From Malassezia japonica (lineage: Eukaryota > Basidiomycota > Malasseziomycetes > Malasseziales > Malasseziaceae): a DNA stretch of 64,000 bases. A program made the translations under genes and the position numbers. Shown one piece after another: positions 1 through 9,610 of this stretch (positions are counted from its first letter, which is position 1; each line of letters starts with the position of its first letter). The stretch covers positions 124,001 through 188,000 of the forward strand of contig NC_083376.1 in assembly GCF_029542785.1 (NCBI RefSeq), written 5' to 3'. Under the pieces are notes generated by a model. It made no database searches, was not told the origin of the DNA, and was given only the letters and a program-made list of their open reading frames with translations.

Positions 1-1972
1 GTCCAAGCTTTTCTAGATGGTCGTATTCGAGCAGATAAAAGCGCGTGTAGTTGTTTGAGAAAAAGTACAGCGGCTCATCGAGACCCAGCTTGCGCCGCTC
101 GAGTAAGATACGCACGATGCCCATGTGGTGGTCGCCGTGGATATGGCTCACAAAGATCATGCGCAAATTCCGCAGCACATGCTCGATGCCAACGCCGGAC
201 CAGCCGTGTTCGCCAGGGCCAAAGCGCCGTGCGAGCTGGAAGTAGGTGCTCTCGCCCGCATCCAGCAGGATATAGCCGACGTCGGGAATGTGCACGAGCG
301 TGCTCAGCACGTTGCGGTACTTCGAAGGCGACGAGCTGCCTGTGCCGAGCGTCGTAAAGGTAAGCTCGTCGCCGGGTAGAGTCTCTTGTGCCATAGGCGC
401 GCGATGCGCCTGCTGTACAGCAGCCTCGTACGCCGCCCACGCCTCGGCTGCCTGTTCGGTCGCATGCGTCGAGAGTCGCTGCGTCATTTCGGAAAGCGGC
501 ACGTCAAACGGCGGCGCAGTTGCTGGCAGTTGCATCGGTGGCGCACGGGGCTGGAGTGGGACAACCATGCCCTCGGTGGCCGGCACGCCGCGTCCACGGA
601 TCGGCTCGCTCGGCACAAGCTGGTATCCCGGCACGGAAAACATGTCTGCGTCGAGGCGCGAAAGACGCAGCAGAGACCATGCGCTCGACGGGTACATGAG
701 CCGGTCTGCACACTGCTCCTTGTTTGCAATGATGTGGTTGCAATCCGGCCCAAACGAGGCCATCCACTTTGCGTAACGCTCGTCTTCAATAACCGAGCGC
801 GGCGCAGCGTGTACGATTGCATGCGGCGTCGTACGCTGCTCGGGTGCCTTGTCCATGTTGGCAGCCTGGGTATACGGCGCAAAAGATGCCTGCACATCGG
901 GTTCTAACAGCGCATCGATGTACGCGGGGTTCGGAAGAACCATGTAGAAAAAGACGGCGCCGGCACGCGCCGTGCCGACCACGTCGCTGCTGCGCAGCGT
1001 AACATCTTCCAGGATATAGTCCGGCACATCGGGGGCCGGCTGCTTCTTTTGCGCGCGCTTGGATGAGCGCGAGCGGAGCCACTGGGCCTGCTCGGCGTCG
1101 CTGAGCGACGCCCAGTCGACCGGGCGCTGAATCTGCACGTCCTCGCCGCGCGTGAGGCGCGCAAAGTCCGGCCCTGGCGAGATGCCGAGCGCCGCAGCGC
1201 GCTTTGCGTCAAACTTGCCGCGCTGAGTCGTACCTGCGCAGATGTAGGCGAAGACCGGTGCTTGGCGTCCTAACTCGGCGCCGCCGTGAGGACAGTCGTT
1301 AGGGCAAATGCGCGCCGGCGGAAGCGCGTGGGGTACCCGCGAAGGTGTCTTGATGCGCATGTCCTCCTCCTTTTCAGAGGAAGTTCCCCATGCATCGGCG
1401 ATCGTGATCCTGTACCACTTATCAGCCTGGTCGGCGCACAGATTGGATGGCTTCCACTGCGGGTTGCGCCATGGCTTATCCTGTTCATTGAAGATTGGGC
1501 CTCCTGCGCTCCGCCATGGCACGCACTCGAATGGCGCGATCGGCACGGCATACACGCGAACATGCTCGTCGGCGAAGCACGGCGTCGTGGAGGGCTTGAA
1601 GCCGATGTCCTCCACGTTCACCTGCATCGAGTCGCGCTTTGCGTAGAAGCGCGTGCATGCGACCGCGTACCTCGTGTTGATAGGCCCGTAAAGATTGATC
1701 GACTTTTTGCCGCCATCCGCGAGCGTCATGAGCAGGCCAGGAAGGCCGCCGATGGCTTCCGACGCGACGCGCGAGAGGAAAATGTGGTCTACGCGTGTGT
1801 TGGTCGATTTGTGCTGGGCCGAGAGGCGCGTCGTTCCCTCGCCTGCATTGAACATGTATTTCTTCGAGTCGCACTGCAGCACGACCGTCGGCAGTTCCGA
1901 GGTGTCTGAGGCCGGCGCGGCGAGAATACGAAAGTTGGAGGAGCCCATGCTGGTCCGGCGCTCGGCGTGCAT
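1..1972 (-). CDS. TRZ1: tRNase Z, long form (ELAC2/TRZ1 homologue), C-terminus outside the window
   Basis: Endonuclease that removes 3' trailers from precursor tRNAs in nucleus and mitochondria. The frame is open with no stop from the start codon to the left window edge, giving about 657 visible codons. The C-terminal half carries the family motif LGTGSSSPSKYRNV near position 340 and, near position 160, the metal-binding HIHGDHH of the metallo-beta-lactamase fold. The N-terminal half holds the degenerate, non-catalytic lactamase domain of the long form (CDSKKYMFNAGEGTTRL). Family members are usually 800-900 residues, so about 150-250 residues lie beyond the edge. Two in-frame ATGs, at 1972 and 1948, are eight codons apart. 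The second is followed by GSSNFRILAAP; initiation at both could serve different compartments, but that is inference. No intron is needed. Confidence 0.92.
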   Translation of the reverse strand, partial: MHAERRTSMGSSNFRILAAPASDTSELPTVVLQCDSKKYMFNAGEGTTRLSAQHKSTNTRVDHIFLSRVASEAIGGLPGLLMTLADGGKKSINLYGPINTRYAVACTRFYAKRDSMQVNVEDIGFKPSTTPCFADEHVRVYAVPIAPFECVPWRSAGGPIFNEQDKPWRNPQWKPSNLCADQADKWYRITIADAWGTSSEKEEDMRIKTPSRVPHALPPARICPNDCPHGGAELGRQAPVFAYICAGTTQRGKFDAKRAAALGISPGPDFARLTRGEDVQIQRPVDWASLSDAEQAQWLRSRSSKRAQKKQPAPDVPDYILEDVTLRSSDVVGTARAGAVFFYMVLPNPAYIDALLEPDVQASFAPYTQAANMDKAPEQRTTPHAIVHAAPRSVIEDERYAKWMASFGPDCNHIIANKEQCADRLMYPSSAWSLLRLSRLDADMFSVPGYQLVPSEPIRGRGVPATEGMVVPLQPRAPPMQLPATAPPFDVPLSEMTQRLSTHATEQAAEAWAAYEAAVQQAHRAPMAQETLPGDELTFTTLGTGSSSPSKYRNVLSTLVHIPDVGYILLDAGESTYFQLARRFGPGEHGWSGVGIEHVLRNLRMIFVSHIHGDHHMGIVRILLERRKLGLDEPLYFFSNNYTRFYLLEYDHLEKLG

Positions 1973-2114
1973 AAACCGTACACTCGAATACCCTGCGCTG
2001 CGCGCTACTGAGAACCGTGCTCCCCACAAGACGGCTGACTGTGCGAGATTCTGCGCCGTGATTTTTTGTGCGCCGTGTCGCGTAGCGAACGAGCGCAAGG
2101 GCCATCAAAATTAT

Positions 2115-2124
2115 ATCACGTGAC
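2115..2124. promoter_or_regulatory. ATCACGTGAC E-box in the tRNase Z upstream region
   Basis: A ten-base E-box lies in the 166-base gap between the tRNase Z start and the stop of the small gene on the same strand. It matches the bHLH consensus ATCACGTGAY known for SREBP-type and Cbf1-type factors. Which factor binds cannot be told from sequence. Confidence 0.5.
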
Positions 2125-2138
2125 TATACACGGACGCG

Positions 2139-2373
2139 TTACGCTTCGCGTGGGGGCGTCTGGGACGGGGGCGTGGCGAGCTTGGTGACGCTCGAAGGGA
2201 GAGGTTTTTGCTCCTCGCCGAGGTACAGACGTTTGTACATCATGTCTGTGTGAGACCAAAAGGACACGTACACGACGACGCCACCATCACCGGAATCGAA
2301 AATGTGAGGACCTTTGTCAGCACTGCGTGGCACGTACCCGCAGGCGCTGCTGGAACGCGTTCGTTCCGCTCAT
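2139..2373 (-). CDS. Small spliced gene, product unknown (about 70 aa)
   Basis: I do not recognise this protein. Exon 1 runs 2373-2334 (MSGTNAFQQRLRV...) and exon 2 runs 2311-2139 (PHIFDSGDGGVVVYVSFW ... TPPREA, stop TAA). They are joined across a 22-base intron at 2312-2333 whose branch motif GCTGAC and AAAG end have the same spacing as in the other 22-base introns of this window. Exon 2 has strong third-position G/C and one clean frame. The donor GTGCCA is weaker than usual; the overlapping GTACGT donor four bases upstream would give a 26-base intron but breaks the exon 1 frame. The coding look continues upstream of the ATG to about 2446, so a further 5' exon is possible. Confidence 0.45.
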
Positions 2374-2736
2374 GGTGTCGATTGCGAGTTGGGCCGCGTG
2401 GGCTTGCGCAGACCCGTTTGGATGTTGCTGCGGACCCCAATCGGTGTGATCGGTCTATTGCCCTATGCATGCTTACATCATGTATCCTTTCAAAATACAC
2501 ATATTGATTGGCTGAGGTATACCCTCCTGCATGCAGTGGTGGGAAATTCGCGTAGCGTGCCCAGTTCCGCATTGTGCTTGGGTCTTGCCACGCGGGTAGC
2601 TGCTGCTGATTGCGGACGACCCCGTTCCCCATTTGTCCTTTCCCACAGTCCTGTAGCGAGTTTCGGTAAACACTATCGAGGGCTCCCGACTGAGAAACAC
2701 GAGTGATCTACGCATCTTACTACCAACACCGTCACG
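2374..2736. other. Intergenic, shared upstream region of the small gene and SLM1
   Basis: This 363-base divergent region has a less biased composition than its surroundings and a reversed CCAAT box (ATTGG) near 2510. The part next to 2373 may contain an upstream exon of the small minus-strand gene. I see no RNA gene or repeat. Confidence 0.4.
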
Positions 2737-4433
2737 ATGACTGACGCCCACTCTACCCTTACGCGGGCTACGACCGCGAGTCGCAAGTCGACCATTGCCA
2801 GCCGCAATGCCTCGCTCATTAAGAAGAACACGGGCCCGAACGAGCTGCGCCCGTCGGACATTCTGATTGAGCGCTTCACTGGTATGTTGTGATGGCAAGC
2901 AAAAGAATGCTAACCACAGGCTGGAAGGACATCACCAAGATGCTTATCGCCTACTTCGAGGGCATCGCGGACATTGAGTACAACACGGCCAAGGAGATGG
3001 CCAAGCTTGGTGGCGTGATCCAGGTTCCTTTCCGCCAGGGCAACCAGTTCCTTGGTGAGGACGGTATCCAGGACGTGTTCTACAGCATCCGCGACAAGAC
3101 TCGCACGATCGCTGACCACCACGCCAACCTCGCCAAGACGGTCGAGGGCTCGATTGTCCAGCACCTGCAGAAGCTCCGTGCTGAGATCAAGGCCCACCTC
3201 CGCAACGTGCAGCAGGACACTGGCAAGCTTGCCAACTCGGTTGCCCGTGAGCGTGAGCTGTCGACCAAGATGATCTCTGACCTCGCCCGCTCGATCACCC
3301 TGCTCAAGAACACCCCCATGAGCGTGAGCGCCCGTGAGGACCCCTACGCTGCGAACCAGGCTGTTGCTCTCCAGCTCCAGCGCCAGGTGAACGAGGAGAA
3401 CGCCCTGCAGAAGAGCATCATCATCATGCAGCAGAACTCGGCTCACTTTGAGGAGGGCATCGTCCGCTCGATCCAGAGTGCTTGGCAGACCTTTGACGAG
3501 TGGAGCGGTCGCATGTCGGCCCAGGTCCAGGACACCTGGCTGGGTCTCGGCGTGCACATGCGCTCGCTCGAGCCCAACGCGGAGTGGATCGCCTTTGCCT
3601 CGCGTTCGGACCATCTCCTGGACCCCGACACGCCGCTGCGCAACCCCGAGACGATCGACTACCCCGGCAAGGAGGACCCCTCGGTGATTCCCGTCCACCA
3701 GGGCATCCTCGAGCGCAAGAAGCGCTTCACGAAGTCGTACAAGGAGTCGTTCTACGTGCTCACCCCCGCCGGCTACCTGCACGAGCACAGCTCGTCGGAC
3801 ATCTCGCGCCACCCCGTTCCCGAGCTCTCGCTCTTCCTGCCCGAGTGCACGCTCGGCGCCCCGTCGACCGCCGCTGCGCAGACCCACAAGTTCCACATCG
3901 AGGGCCGCAAGCTCGGCGGTGCGCAGTCGGGTGGCTTCTCGCTTGGCCGTGAATACGCTTACACCTTCCGTGCCCGCTCGCACGACGAGCTCATGGAGTG
4001 GTGGAACGACATCAAGCAGCTCTCCAAGGTATACCTCACCACCTCGGAGCAGATGGACCGCTCGGGCCCCGTTCCCGCCGCTGTGCGCGCCGCCGGCTAC
4101 CGCAGCGAGGACGAGGAGGACCTCGAGGACGACGACGGCTCTTCGATCGAGGACGAGTACGTCGAGGGCGAGATCGACATCGACGAGCCCGCCACCACCA
4201 CCCGTCACTACGGCGCTGCGCCCGCGATTCCCTCGACGGTCACCGCCGCTGCCCCGGTTACTGTGCTCGACGACAGGCGCGAGAACGTCCCGGCCTACAC
4301 CGGCCCCTCGCGGGAGTCGGGCATCCAGGTCGGCTCGAACGGCTACGCCACCGAGAAGAAGCCCGCTGCTGAGCCCAAGAAGGAGGCCGCTAAGGAGGGC
4401 GCCGAGGAGACTGCGCACATCTCTTCGTCGTAG
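2737..4433 (+). CDS. SLM1: SLM1/SLM2-like BAR-PH domain protein
   Basis: A phosphoinositide-binding plasma-membrane protein. In yeast Slm1/2 sit at eisosomes, bind PI(4,5)P2 and recruit substrates to TORC2. Exon 1 is 2737-2881 and exon 2 is 2920-4433, joined over a 38-base intron (2882-2919) with a perfect branch site TGCTAAC; 552 residues result. An F-BAR-like helical region spans about residues 40-300 (GWKDITKMLIAYFEGIADIE). A PH domain follows at about 308-420 (VHQGILERKKRFTKSYKESF to MEWWNDIKQL). The tail is acidic and serine-rich. This intron is longer than most in the window. Confident at family level; SLM1 and SLM2 are not distinguished. Confidence 0.88.
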
Positions 4434-4521
4434 ACTCACCATGTTCACCCTAACATCGCGTCCGAGTAATCTCCATATCCAGAATCGTGATTGAGTAGTT
4501 TGTTGATTCCTGCCCGGTTCT

Positions 4522-4530
4522 TGTGGAGGT
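4522..4530 (+). promoter_or_regulatory. TGTGGAGGT element just upstream of PFS2
   Basis: The motif ends six bases before the PFS2 ATG. The same eight-base core recurs close to start codons of CLU1, NTA1 and the kinesin-7 gene. Its function is unknown. Confidence 0.35.
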
Positions 4531-4535
4531 CCGCC

Positions 4536-6023
4536 ATGGGCGACAGCGTGCTGGAGCCGAGGCCGTCGCACACCCCGCGCTGGGCCCCGAAAGAGTTCCG
4601 TGAGCCGCCGGGCGAGCCGCCGCTCGACACGCGTGAGCGTGAAGAGGCGGCGGCGACCGCGACTGCGCTCGCAGCGGGATTCGACGGGCGCCGCGCGCGG
4701 CGGTTTTTGCAGCGACGTACCGTCGACTACTGGGGTACGGTTCCCAAGTATGCCCACGCACGCGCGACACGCGCAAGCGCACGCAACGATGTGTTTCTGC
4801 GACCGAGTCCGAACCAGGTCGTGCGCATGCTGCCGCCGTACGCGTACAGCGAGTCGGTCTCGTCCGTCGCCTCGGTCCTCGCCCATACCTCGACGAACAA
4901 AATCCGGTGCCCGGTGAATGTCGTGCGCTGGCTCCCGGACGGCCGGCGGCTGCTCACCGGCTCGACCAGTGGCGAGTTTACGCTATGGAACGGGCTCACG
5001 TTCAACTTTGAGACCATCCTCCAGGCGCACGACTCGGCGGTCCGCGCGATGGAGTGGTCGCACTCGGGCGTGTGGCTCATCTCGGCGGACCAAAACGGGC
5101 AGATCAAGTACTTTCAGCACAATATGAACAACGTACAGGCGTTTACAGGGCACCGCGATGCGGTGCGTGGCCTCTCCTTTTCGCCGGACGACGGTCGGTT
5201 TGTGAGCGCGAGCGACGACAGCACGCTCAAGATCTGGAGCTTTGACGAAGCCCAGGAAGAGTCCACGCTCAAGGGGCACGGCTGGGAGGTCAAGTGCGTC
5301 GACTGGCACCCGACGCAGTCGCTGCTCGTGTCGGGCAGCAAGGACAACCTCGTCAAGTTCTGGGACCCGCGCTCGGGCATGGAGCTCGGGACGTACCACG
5401 GCCACAAGAACACCGTACAGGCGTGCCAGTGGAGCCCAGACGGGAATCTCGTGGCGACCGCGTCGCGCGACCAGTCGATTCGGCTGTACGACGTACGTGC
5501 GATGCAGGAGCTCTACGTCCTCAAAGGCCACAGCAAGGAGGTGTGCAGCCTCGCGTGGCACCCGGTGCACCACGACCTACTCGTGTCCGGCGGCTCGGAA
5601 GGCGCAATGCTGCACTGGTCACTCAACGCGCCGAATCCCACCGCGCCAGTGCACGTCATGGAAGAGGCGCACGAGTCCAATGTATGGAGCCTCGAGTGGC
5701 ATCCGCTGGGGCACATGCTTGCGAGCGGCAGCAACGACCACACCTCGCGGTTCTGGTCGCGCTCGCGCCCGGGCGAGCAGACGGAAGAGGAGCACAAGGG
5801 CGAGCAGGCCGACGAGCGGTGGGGCGCCGAGGAATGGGGCGACGACGTGATCCCGGGCCTCGCCGGGCGCGACGCCGCTCCGCAGGCGCAGGCTATGGAC
5901 GATGCAATCCCGGGACTGGGCGGCGCGGGCGCTGCGCAGTGGGCAAAAAACGCGCCGGCCCCACGCGGCGCACCCCGCCGCAACGACCGCGACCGCTGGC
6001 GCTCGAACGGCGGCTGGTACTAG
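4536..6023 (+). CDS. PFS2: Polyadenylation factor PFS2 / WDR33-like WD40 protein
   Basis: Subunit of the cleavage and polyadenylation factor that helps recognise the AAUAAA-type signal. The intronless frame gives 495 residues. The N-terminal signature RRTVDYWGTVPKY is followed by LRPSPNQVVRMLPPYAY and by seven WD40 repeats at about residues 120-410 (for example TGHRDAVRGLSFSPDDGRFV and KGHGWEVKCVDWHPTQ). The C-terminus is low complexity with PRRNDRDRW. The start is the ATG at 4536; the frame is open further upstream but has no better ATG. It follows SLM1 on the same strand after about 100 bases. Confidence 0.94.
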   Translation: MGDSVLEPRPSHTPRWAPKEFREPPGEPPLDTREREEAAATATALAAGFDGRRARRFLQRRTVDYWGTVPKYAHARATRASARNDVFLRPSPNQVVRMLPPYAYSESVSSVASVLAHTSTNKIRCPVNVVRWLPDGRRLLTGSTSGEFTLWNGLTFNFETILQAHDSAVRAMEWSHSGVWLISADQNGQIKYFQHNMNNVQAFTGHRDAVRGLSFSPDDGRFVSASDDSTLKIWSFDEAQEESTLKGHGWEVKCVDWHPTQSLLVSGSKDNLVKFWDPRSGMELGTYHGHKNTVQACQWSPDGNLVATASRDQSIRLYDVRAMQELYVLKGHSKEVCSLAWHPVHHDLLVSGGSEGAMLHWSLNAPNPTAPVHVMEEAHESNVWSLEWHPLGHMLASGSNDHTSRFWSRSRPGEQTEEEHKGEQADERWGAEEWGDDVIPGLAGRDAAPQAQAMDDAIPGLGGAGAAQWAKNAPAPRGAPRRNDRDRWRSNGGWY

Positions 6024-6094
6024 TACACACCTCCATTACGAGCCTGACTAACGCGCCTCCCGCCGCGCTGGTTTCTTCGTGCGTCCTTGTCGAG

Positions 6095-6258
6095 GTAAGT
6101 AACCCCCCCCAATCCTCTTGGTGATGAACCAAACGCTTTGCTGGCACCAGTCGGATGCGTCATGCCGAGACTTTTCCCGAGCGGGCATTTACGCTATTGG
6201 CCTTGCTCCTGAACACCCCCCCTCTCCCCTTTGCGTTGACGGATGCTAACGTGCGTAG
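6095..6258 (+). other. Putative 164-base intron in the 5' leader of GAA1
   Basis: A strong donor GTAAGT at 6095, a consensus branch site GCTAAC at 6245-6250 and the acceptor CGTAG ending at 6258 sit directly before the GAA1 ATG. No ATG-initiated frame precedes the donor, so the intron would lie in the untranslated leader. It is far longer than the coding introns here. Inferred from signals only. Confidence 0.45.
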
Positions 6259-8554
6259 ATGACAAGAGCGCGGCGTTCGCGTTCGCCGGTTGATAGCGAA
6301 ACGGAGTCTACATATAATGGTCATGCCACAAGTAACGTAGTGGCGAGCACGGCAGCGGACAAGGCCGAGGCGCATGCGCCCCCGGAAGACCTCCTGAAGC
6401 ATGTGCGCCGGCGGCGGCGCATTGCGGCGGCGCTGAGCCGCGTCGCGCCCACGCTGCGGTACGTCGCATAGCTGACGCAGGGCGATCCTTCTTGCTGGGG
6501 CACTGGTCCTCCTGGCCTTGCTGGCGGTGCCCTCCTCGCCCTTTTCTCGGTCGGTGTACGTGGACGAAAACGCGCTGCAGCCCGGGCAGGAGCAGACGAC
6601 GTGGGACTGGCACGACGTGCACTATGCGGACAATATCTCAAGCGCGCTCGAGGAATATGCGCGTGCGAACGACACTGCCGGGCGCCTCGCGTACCTGCGC
6701 ACGGAGCTCGAAGGGATGGGCCTCGAGGTGCACGAGCAGCGCTACGTCTTTGCCGTGCCGAACGGCCCGCCGGTGAGTGGCACGAACCTATATGCGCGCT
6801 CGTACACGCCCCGCATCGACGGGCGCGAGGCTATGGTGCTCTCCGCGAGCTGGCTGAGCCGCTGGAAGGAGGCACACACGCCGCACGCCGGCCTTCCCTA
6901 TACGCCGCCCGGCAGCGCGCGTGCGGTGAATGTGCGCGGGGCCGCGAGTGTCCTCGCGCTCGCGCGGCGCCTCACGATGGTGCCCCACTGGAGCAAGGAC
7001 CTGATTGTCGTGTTTAGCGACGGATACCTCGACGGCATGCAAGCGTGGGCGACGTCGTACTTTGGCAAGCCGCAGGCTGGGCTCGTTGCGGACGAGGTGC
7101 GCGGCGCCGGCGCCCAGATCTGGAACGCGCTCGCGCTCGACTACCCCTCCGACTCCTACTCGTCGCTCTCCCTCTTGCACGAAGGGCGCGACGGGCAGCT
7201 GCCGAACCTCGACACGCTCAACACGGTCGTCGAGATCGTGACGCGGATGCAGTTCAAGGCGATGCTTGGCCTGCACGGCGCGACGTACGAGGACGTCGAG
7301 TACGACATTCCGCACCTCGATGCGCTTGTGGCTCGTGGCGTGCCGCGCGCGCCGCTCGAGTGGTTCGAGGCGGCGACGGACCGCGACGCGGTGCACGGCT
7401 TCCTCGCGGGGTGGCGTGCGCTCTCTGCGCAGTGGCGCCTGCAGCTTGCGGGCCACCCCAGCGGCGTGCACGGCGTTCTGCTCCCGTTCCACGTCGACGC
7501 ACTCACGCTCTTTGCCGAGCCTGCGCCGGGCCCCAGCGGATTCTACGAGATGGGCAAGGTGGTCGAGTCGACGCTGCGTGCGTTCTCGAACCTGCACGAG
7601 CGTCTGCACCACTCGCAGTTCTTCTACCTGCTCCTCTCGCCCCACCGCTTTGTGCAGATCGGCACCTACCTCTTTGTGCCGCTGCTCATCGGCGCCGTGC
7701 TCACGCTCACCGGCCTTGCGCTCTGGAACGCGCTCGGGCAGCGCCGCGACCGCCTGCGTGGCGTACTTGCGGAGCGCGTCGCGCCCAAGACGAGCGCGCT
7801 CCTCCTCGAGCGCCCGGCGTACGACGAACTCGCTCGCCGCATGGCCGGCGCGTCCCAGGCCGAGCGCAACATTGCGCTCGGCGCGTACGACGCGCTCGCC
7901 CGCCCCGTGTGGCCGACACTCGTGTGCATGGCTGCCGCGCATGCCGGCGGCCTCGCGTGCCTCGCGCTGACGGTGCGTGCGCCGCTCGACTGCACCGCAC
8001 ATGGCCTCAATTCGTGCACGACGCTGGGTCTCTTGGCCGCTCTCGCCGCGGCGCTTCCCCTGGCGACTGCGCTCGGCGTGCGGTGCGCCGGCCTGGATGC
8101 CGTGCCGCTCGCGATGTGCCTGCACGCGTTTGCGATGCTGCACGCCGGCATGGTCATTAGCGTCGTGAGCACGCTCAACTTTAGCCAGGCCACGACCATG
8201 GCGCTGCTCCTCGCCTTTGCGCTCTATCCCATGGTGCCGCCTTGGGGCATGCGCGCAAACGTGCCCATGAAGAAGGGCGCAGGCCGCGCCGCGCTCTACC
8301 TACTCAGGATGCTCGCATTTGTCGTCGTGAGCCCTGCGGTGCTGGCCGGGCTTGCGCAGTGGATTCCGCTCCTGGCGCCCGCCTCGTTCACGATGCAGTA
8401 CCTCGCCGCGCAGATCCCTGTCGCGATCGACCTTGCGGTATGGGACTACCACGTCCTGCGCACGTCGACGCTCCCCTTCTTCTTTGTAGGCTACCTCCCG
8501 GTGGTGCTCGAAGGCGCCACGGCCGCCGCGCTGTACGCCGTAGCCTCCACATAA
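6259..8554 (+). CDS. GAA1: GPI transamidase subunit GAA1
   Basis: ER membrane subunit of the complex that attaches GPI anchors to proteins. Exons are 6259-6458 and 6481-8554, split by a 22-base intron with branch GCTGAC; 757 residues result. The splice joins a basic cytosolic N-terminus to the first membrane helix (ILLAGALVLLALLAVP, about residues 69-85). The lumenal M28-peptidase-like domain has VYVDENALQPGQ, LIVVFSDGYLDGMQAW and the family motif DGQLPNLDTLNTV. Several hydrophobic segments fill about residues 460-755. The next gene, COQ3, starts only six bases after the stop. Confidence 0.93.
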
Positions 8555-8560
8555 TCGACG

Positions 8561-9610
8561 ATGATCGGCTGGGTGCGAATCGCAGCGGGGGCGCCGCGTG
8601 CGGCGGCGCGCGCGCTGCACACGAGCGCTGCGCGTGCGTCGTTCTCATCGATCGATCCTGCAGACATTGCGCACTTTAGCCGGCTCTCGGAGCACTGGTG
8701 GGACGAGGAGGGCGAGTTCAAGCCGCTGCACAAGATGAACCGCGTGCGCATCGAATTCATGCGCCAGAAGCTCGAGGAGATGCACGGCTGGGACGCGGCG
8801 ATGGCCGACGTGCTGGGAGAGGCGGCGCCTGCGCCACTGTCTCCTGCCTTTTTGCACGGGCGCACGATGCTCGACGTCGGCTGCGGCGGCGGTATCCTTG
8901 CCGAGAGCGCCGCGCGCCTCGGCGCGAGCGTGACTGGCGTCGACGCCTCGCCGGAGAACATCCAGGTGGCGTCGCTGCATGCCGCCGAGGACCCCGCGCT
9001 GTCGCTGCGTGCGGATGCGGCGGCCGTCCAGGACCGCTCGTTGGCCTATGTCCACGCTACTGCCGAGGCACTCCGCGACGAGGGGCGACAGTACGACCTC
9101 GTCACCGCGATGGAGGTCGTCGAGCATGTGAACCAGCCTGCGGAGTTTCTGCGGTGCCTTGCGGACCTCGTGCGGCCGGGCGGCGCACTGTTCATGTCGA
9201 CCATGTCGCGCACGGCCCTGTCGTACTTTTTGACCATCTTTCTGGCGGAGGACGTGCTACGTGTCGTCTCGCGCGGCACGCACCGCCACGCGCAGTACAT
9301 CAACCCAGAGGAGATGGTCGGCTTTTTCCAAGAGCTCGGCTGGATCCGGCCCGAGCGTGAGCGGCCGAGCGGCCGTCCGACGCTGGCGGACGGCGCGCCG
9401 GTCGCTCCGCTGCCGCTGCGCCTGCAGTACGAGACGCGGGGCACGATGTACATCCCCGTGCTGGAAAAATGGATCCTTGCCTCGCCGTCGGTCGCCGATG
9501 CGGCGGCGACTGCGCGGCCGGTAACGGGCGTGCTTCCGTCGGTGCTTGGAGGCACGCAGCGTGCGACCGAGCAGTGCAACTATTTCTTTTATGTGCGCCG
9601 GCCGATGTAG
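8561..9610 (+). CDS. COQ3: Mitochondrial ubiquinone biosynthesis O-methyltransferase COQ3
   Basis: SAM-dependent methyltransferase that performs both O-methylations of the coenzyme Q ring. It has 349 residues and no intron. An arginine/alanine-rich presequence (about 1-28, ARALHTSAARASF) suits mitochondrial import. The family signature HFSRLSEHWWDEEGEFKPLH follows, then SAM motif I LDVGCGGGILAESAARLGA near residue 105 and VTGVDASPENI, and later MEVVEHV and MSTMSRTALSYFLTI. There is almost no room for a promoter before it. Its last 22 bases overlap the convergent VPS36 coding region. Confidence 0.95.
   Translation: MIGWVRIAAGAPRAAARALHTSAARASFSSIDPADIAHFSRLSEHWWDEEGEFKPLHKMNRVRIEFMRQKLEEMHGWDAAMADVLGEAAPAPLSPAFLHGRTMLDVGCGGGILAESAARLGASVTGVDASPENIQVASLHAAEDPALSLRADAAAVQDRSLAYVHATAEALRDEGRQYDLVTAMEVVEHVNQPAEFLRCLADLVRPGGALFMSTMSRTALSYFLTIFLAEDVLRVVSRGTHRHAQYINPEEMVGFFQELGWIRPERERPSGRPTLADGAPVAPLPLRLQYETRGTMYIPVLEKWILASPSVADAAATARPVTGVLPSVLGGTQRATEQCNYFFYVRRPM

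Noticed and set aside
2312..2337. 26-base intron using the GTACGT donor in the small gene
   Set aside because: The donor is better, but joining this way leaves exon 1 in a frame without a suitable start and with poor codon bias; the 22-base alternative fits both exons.
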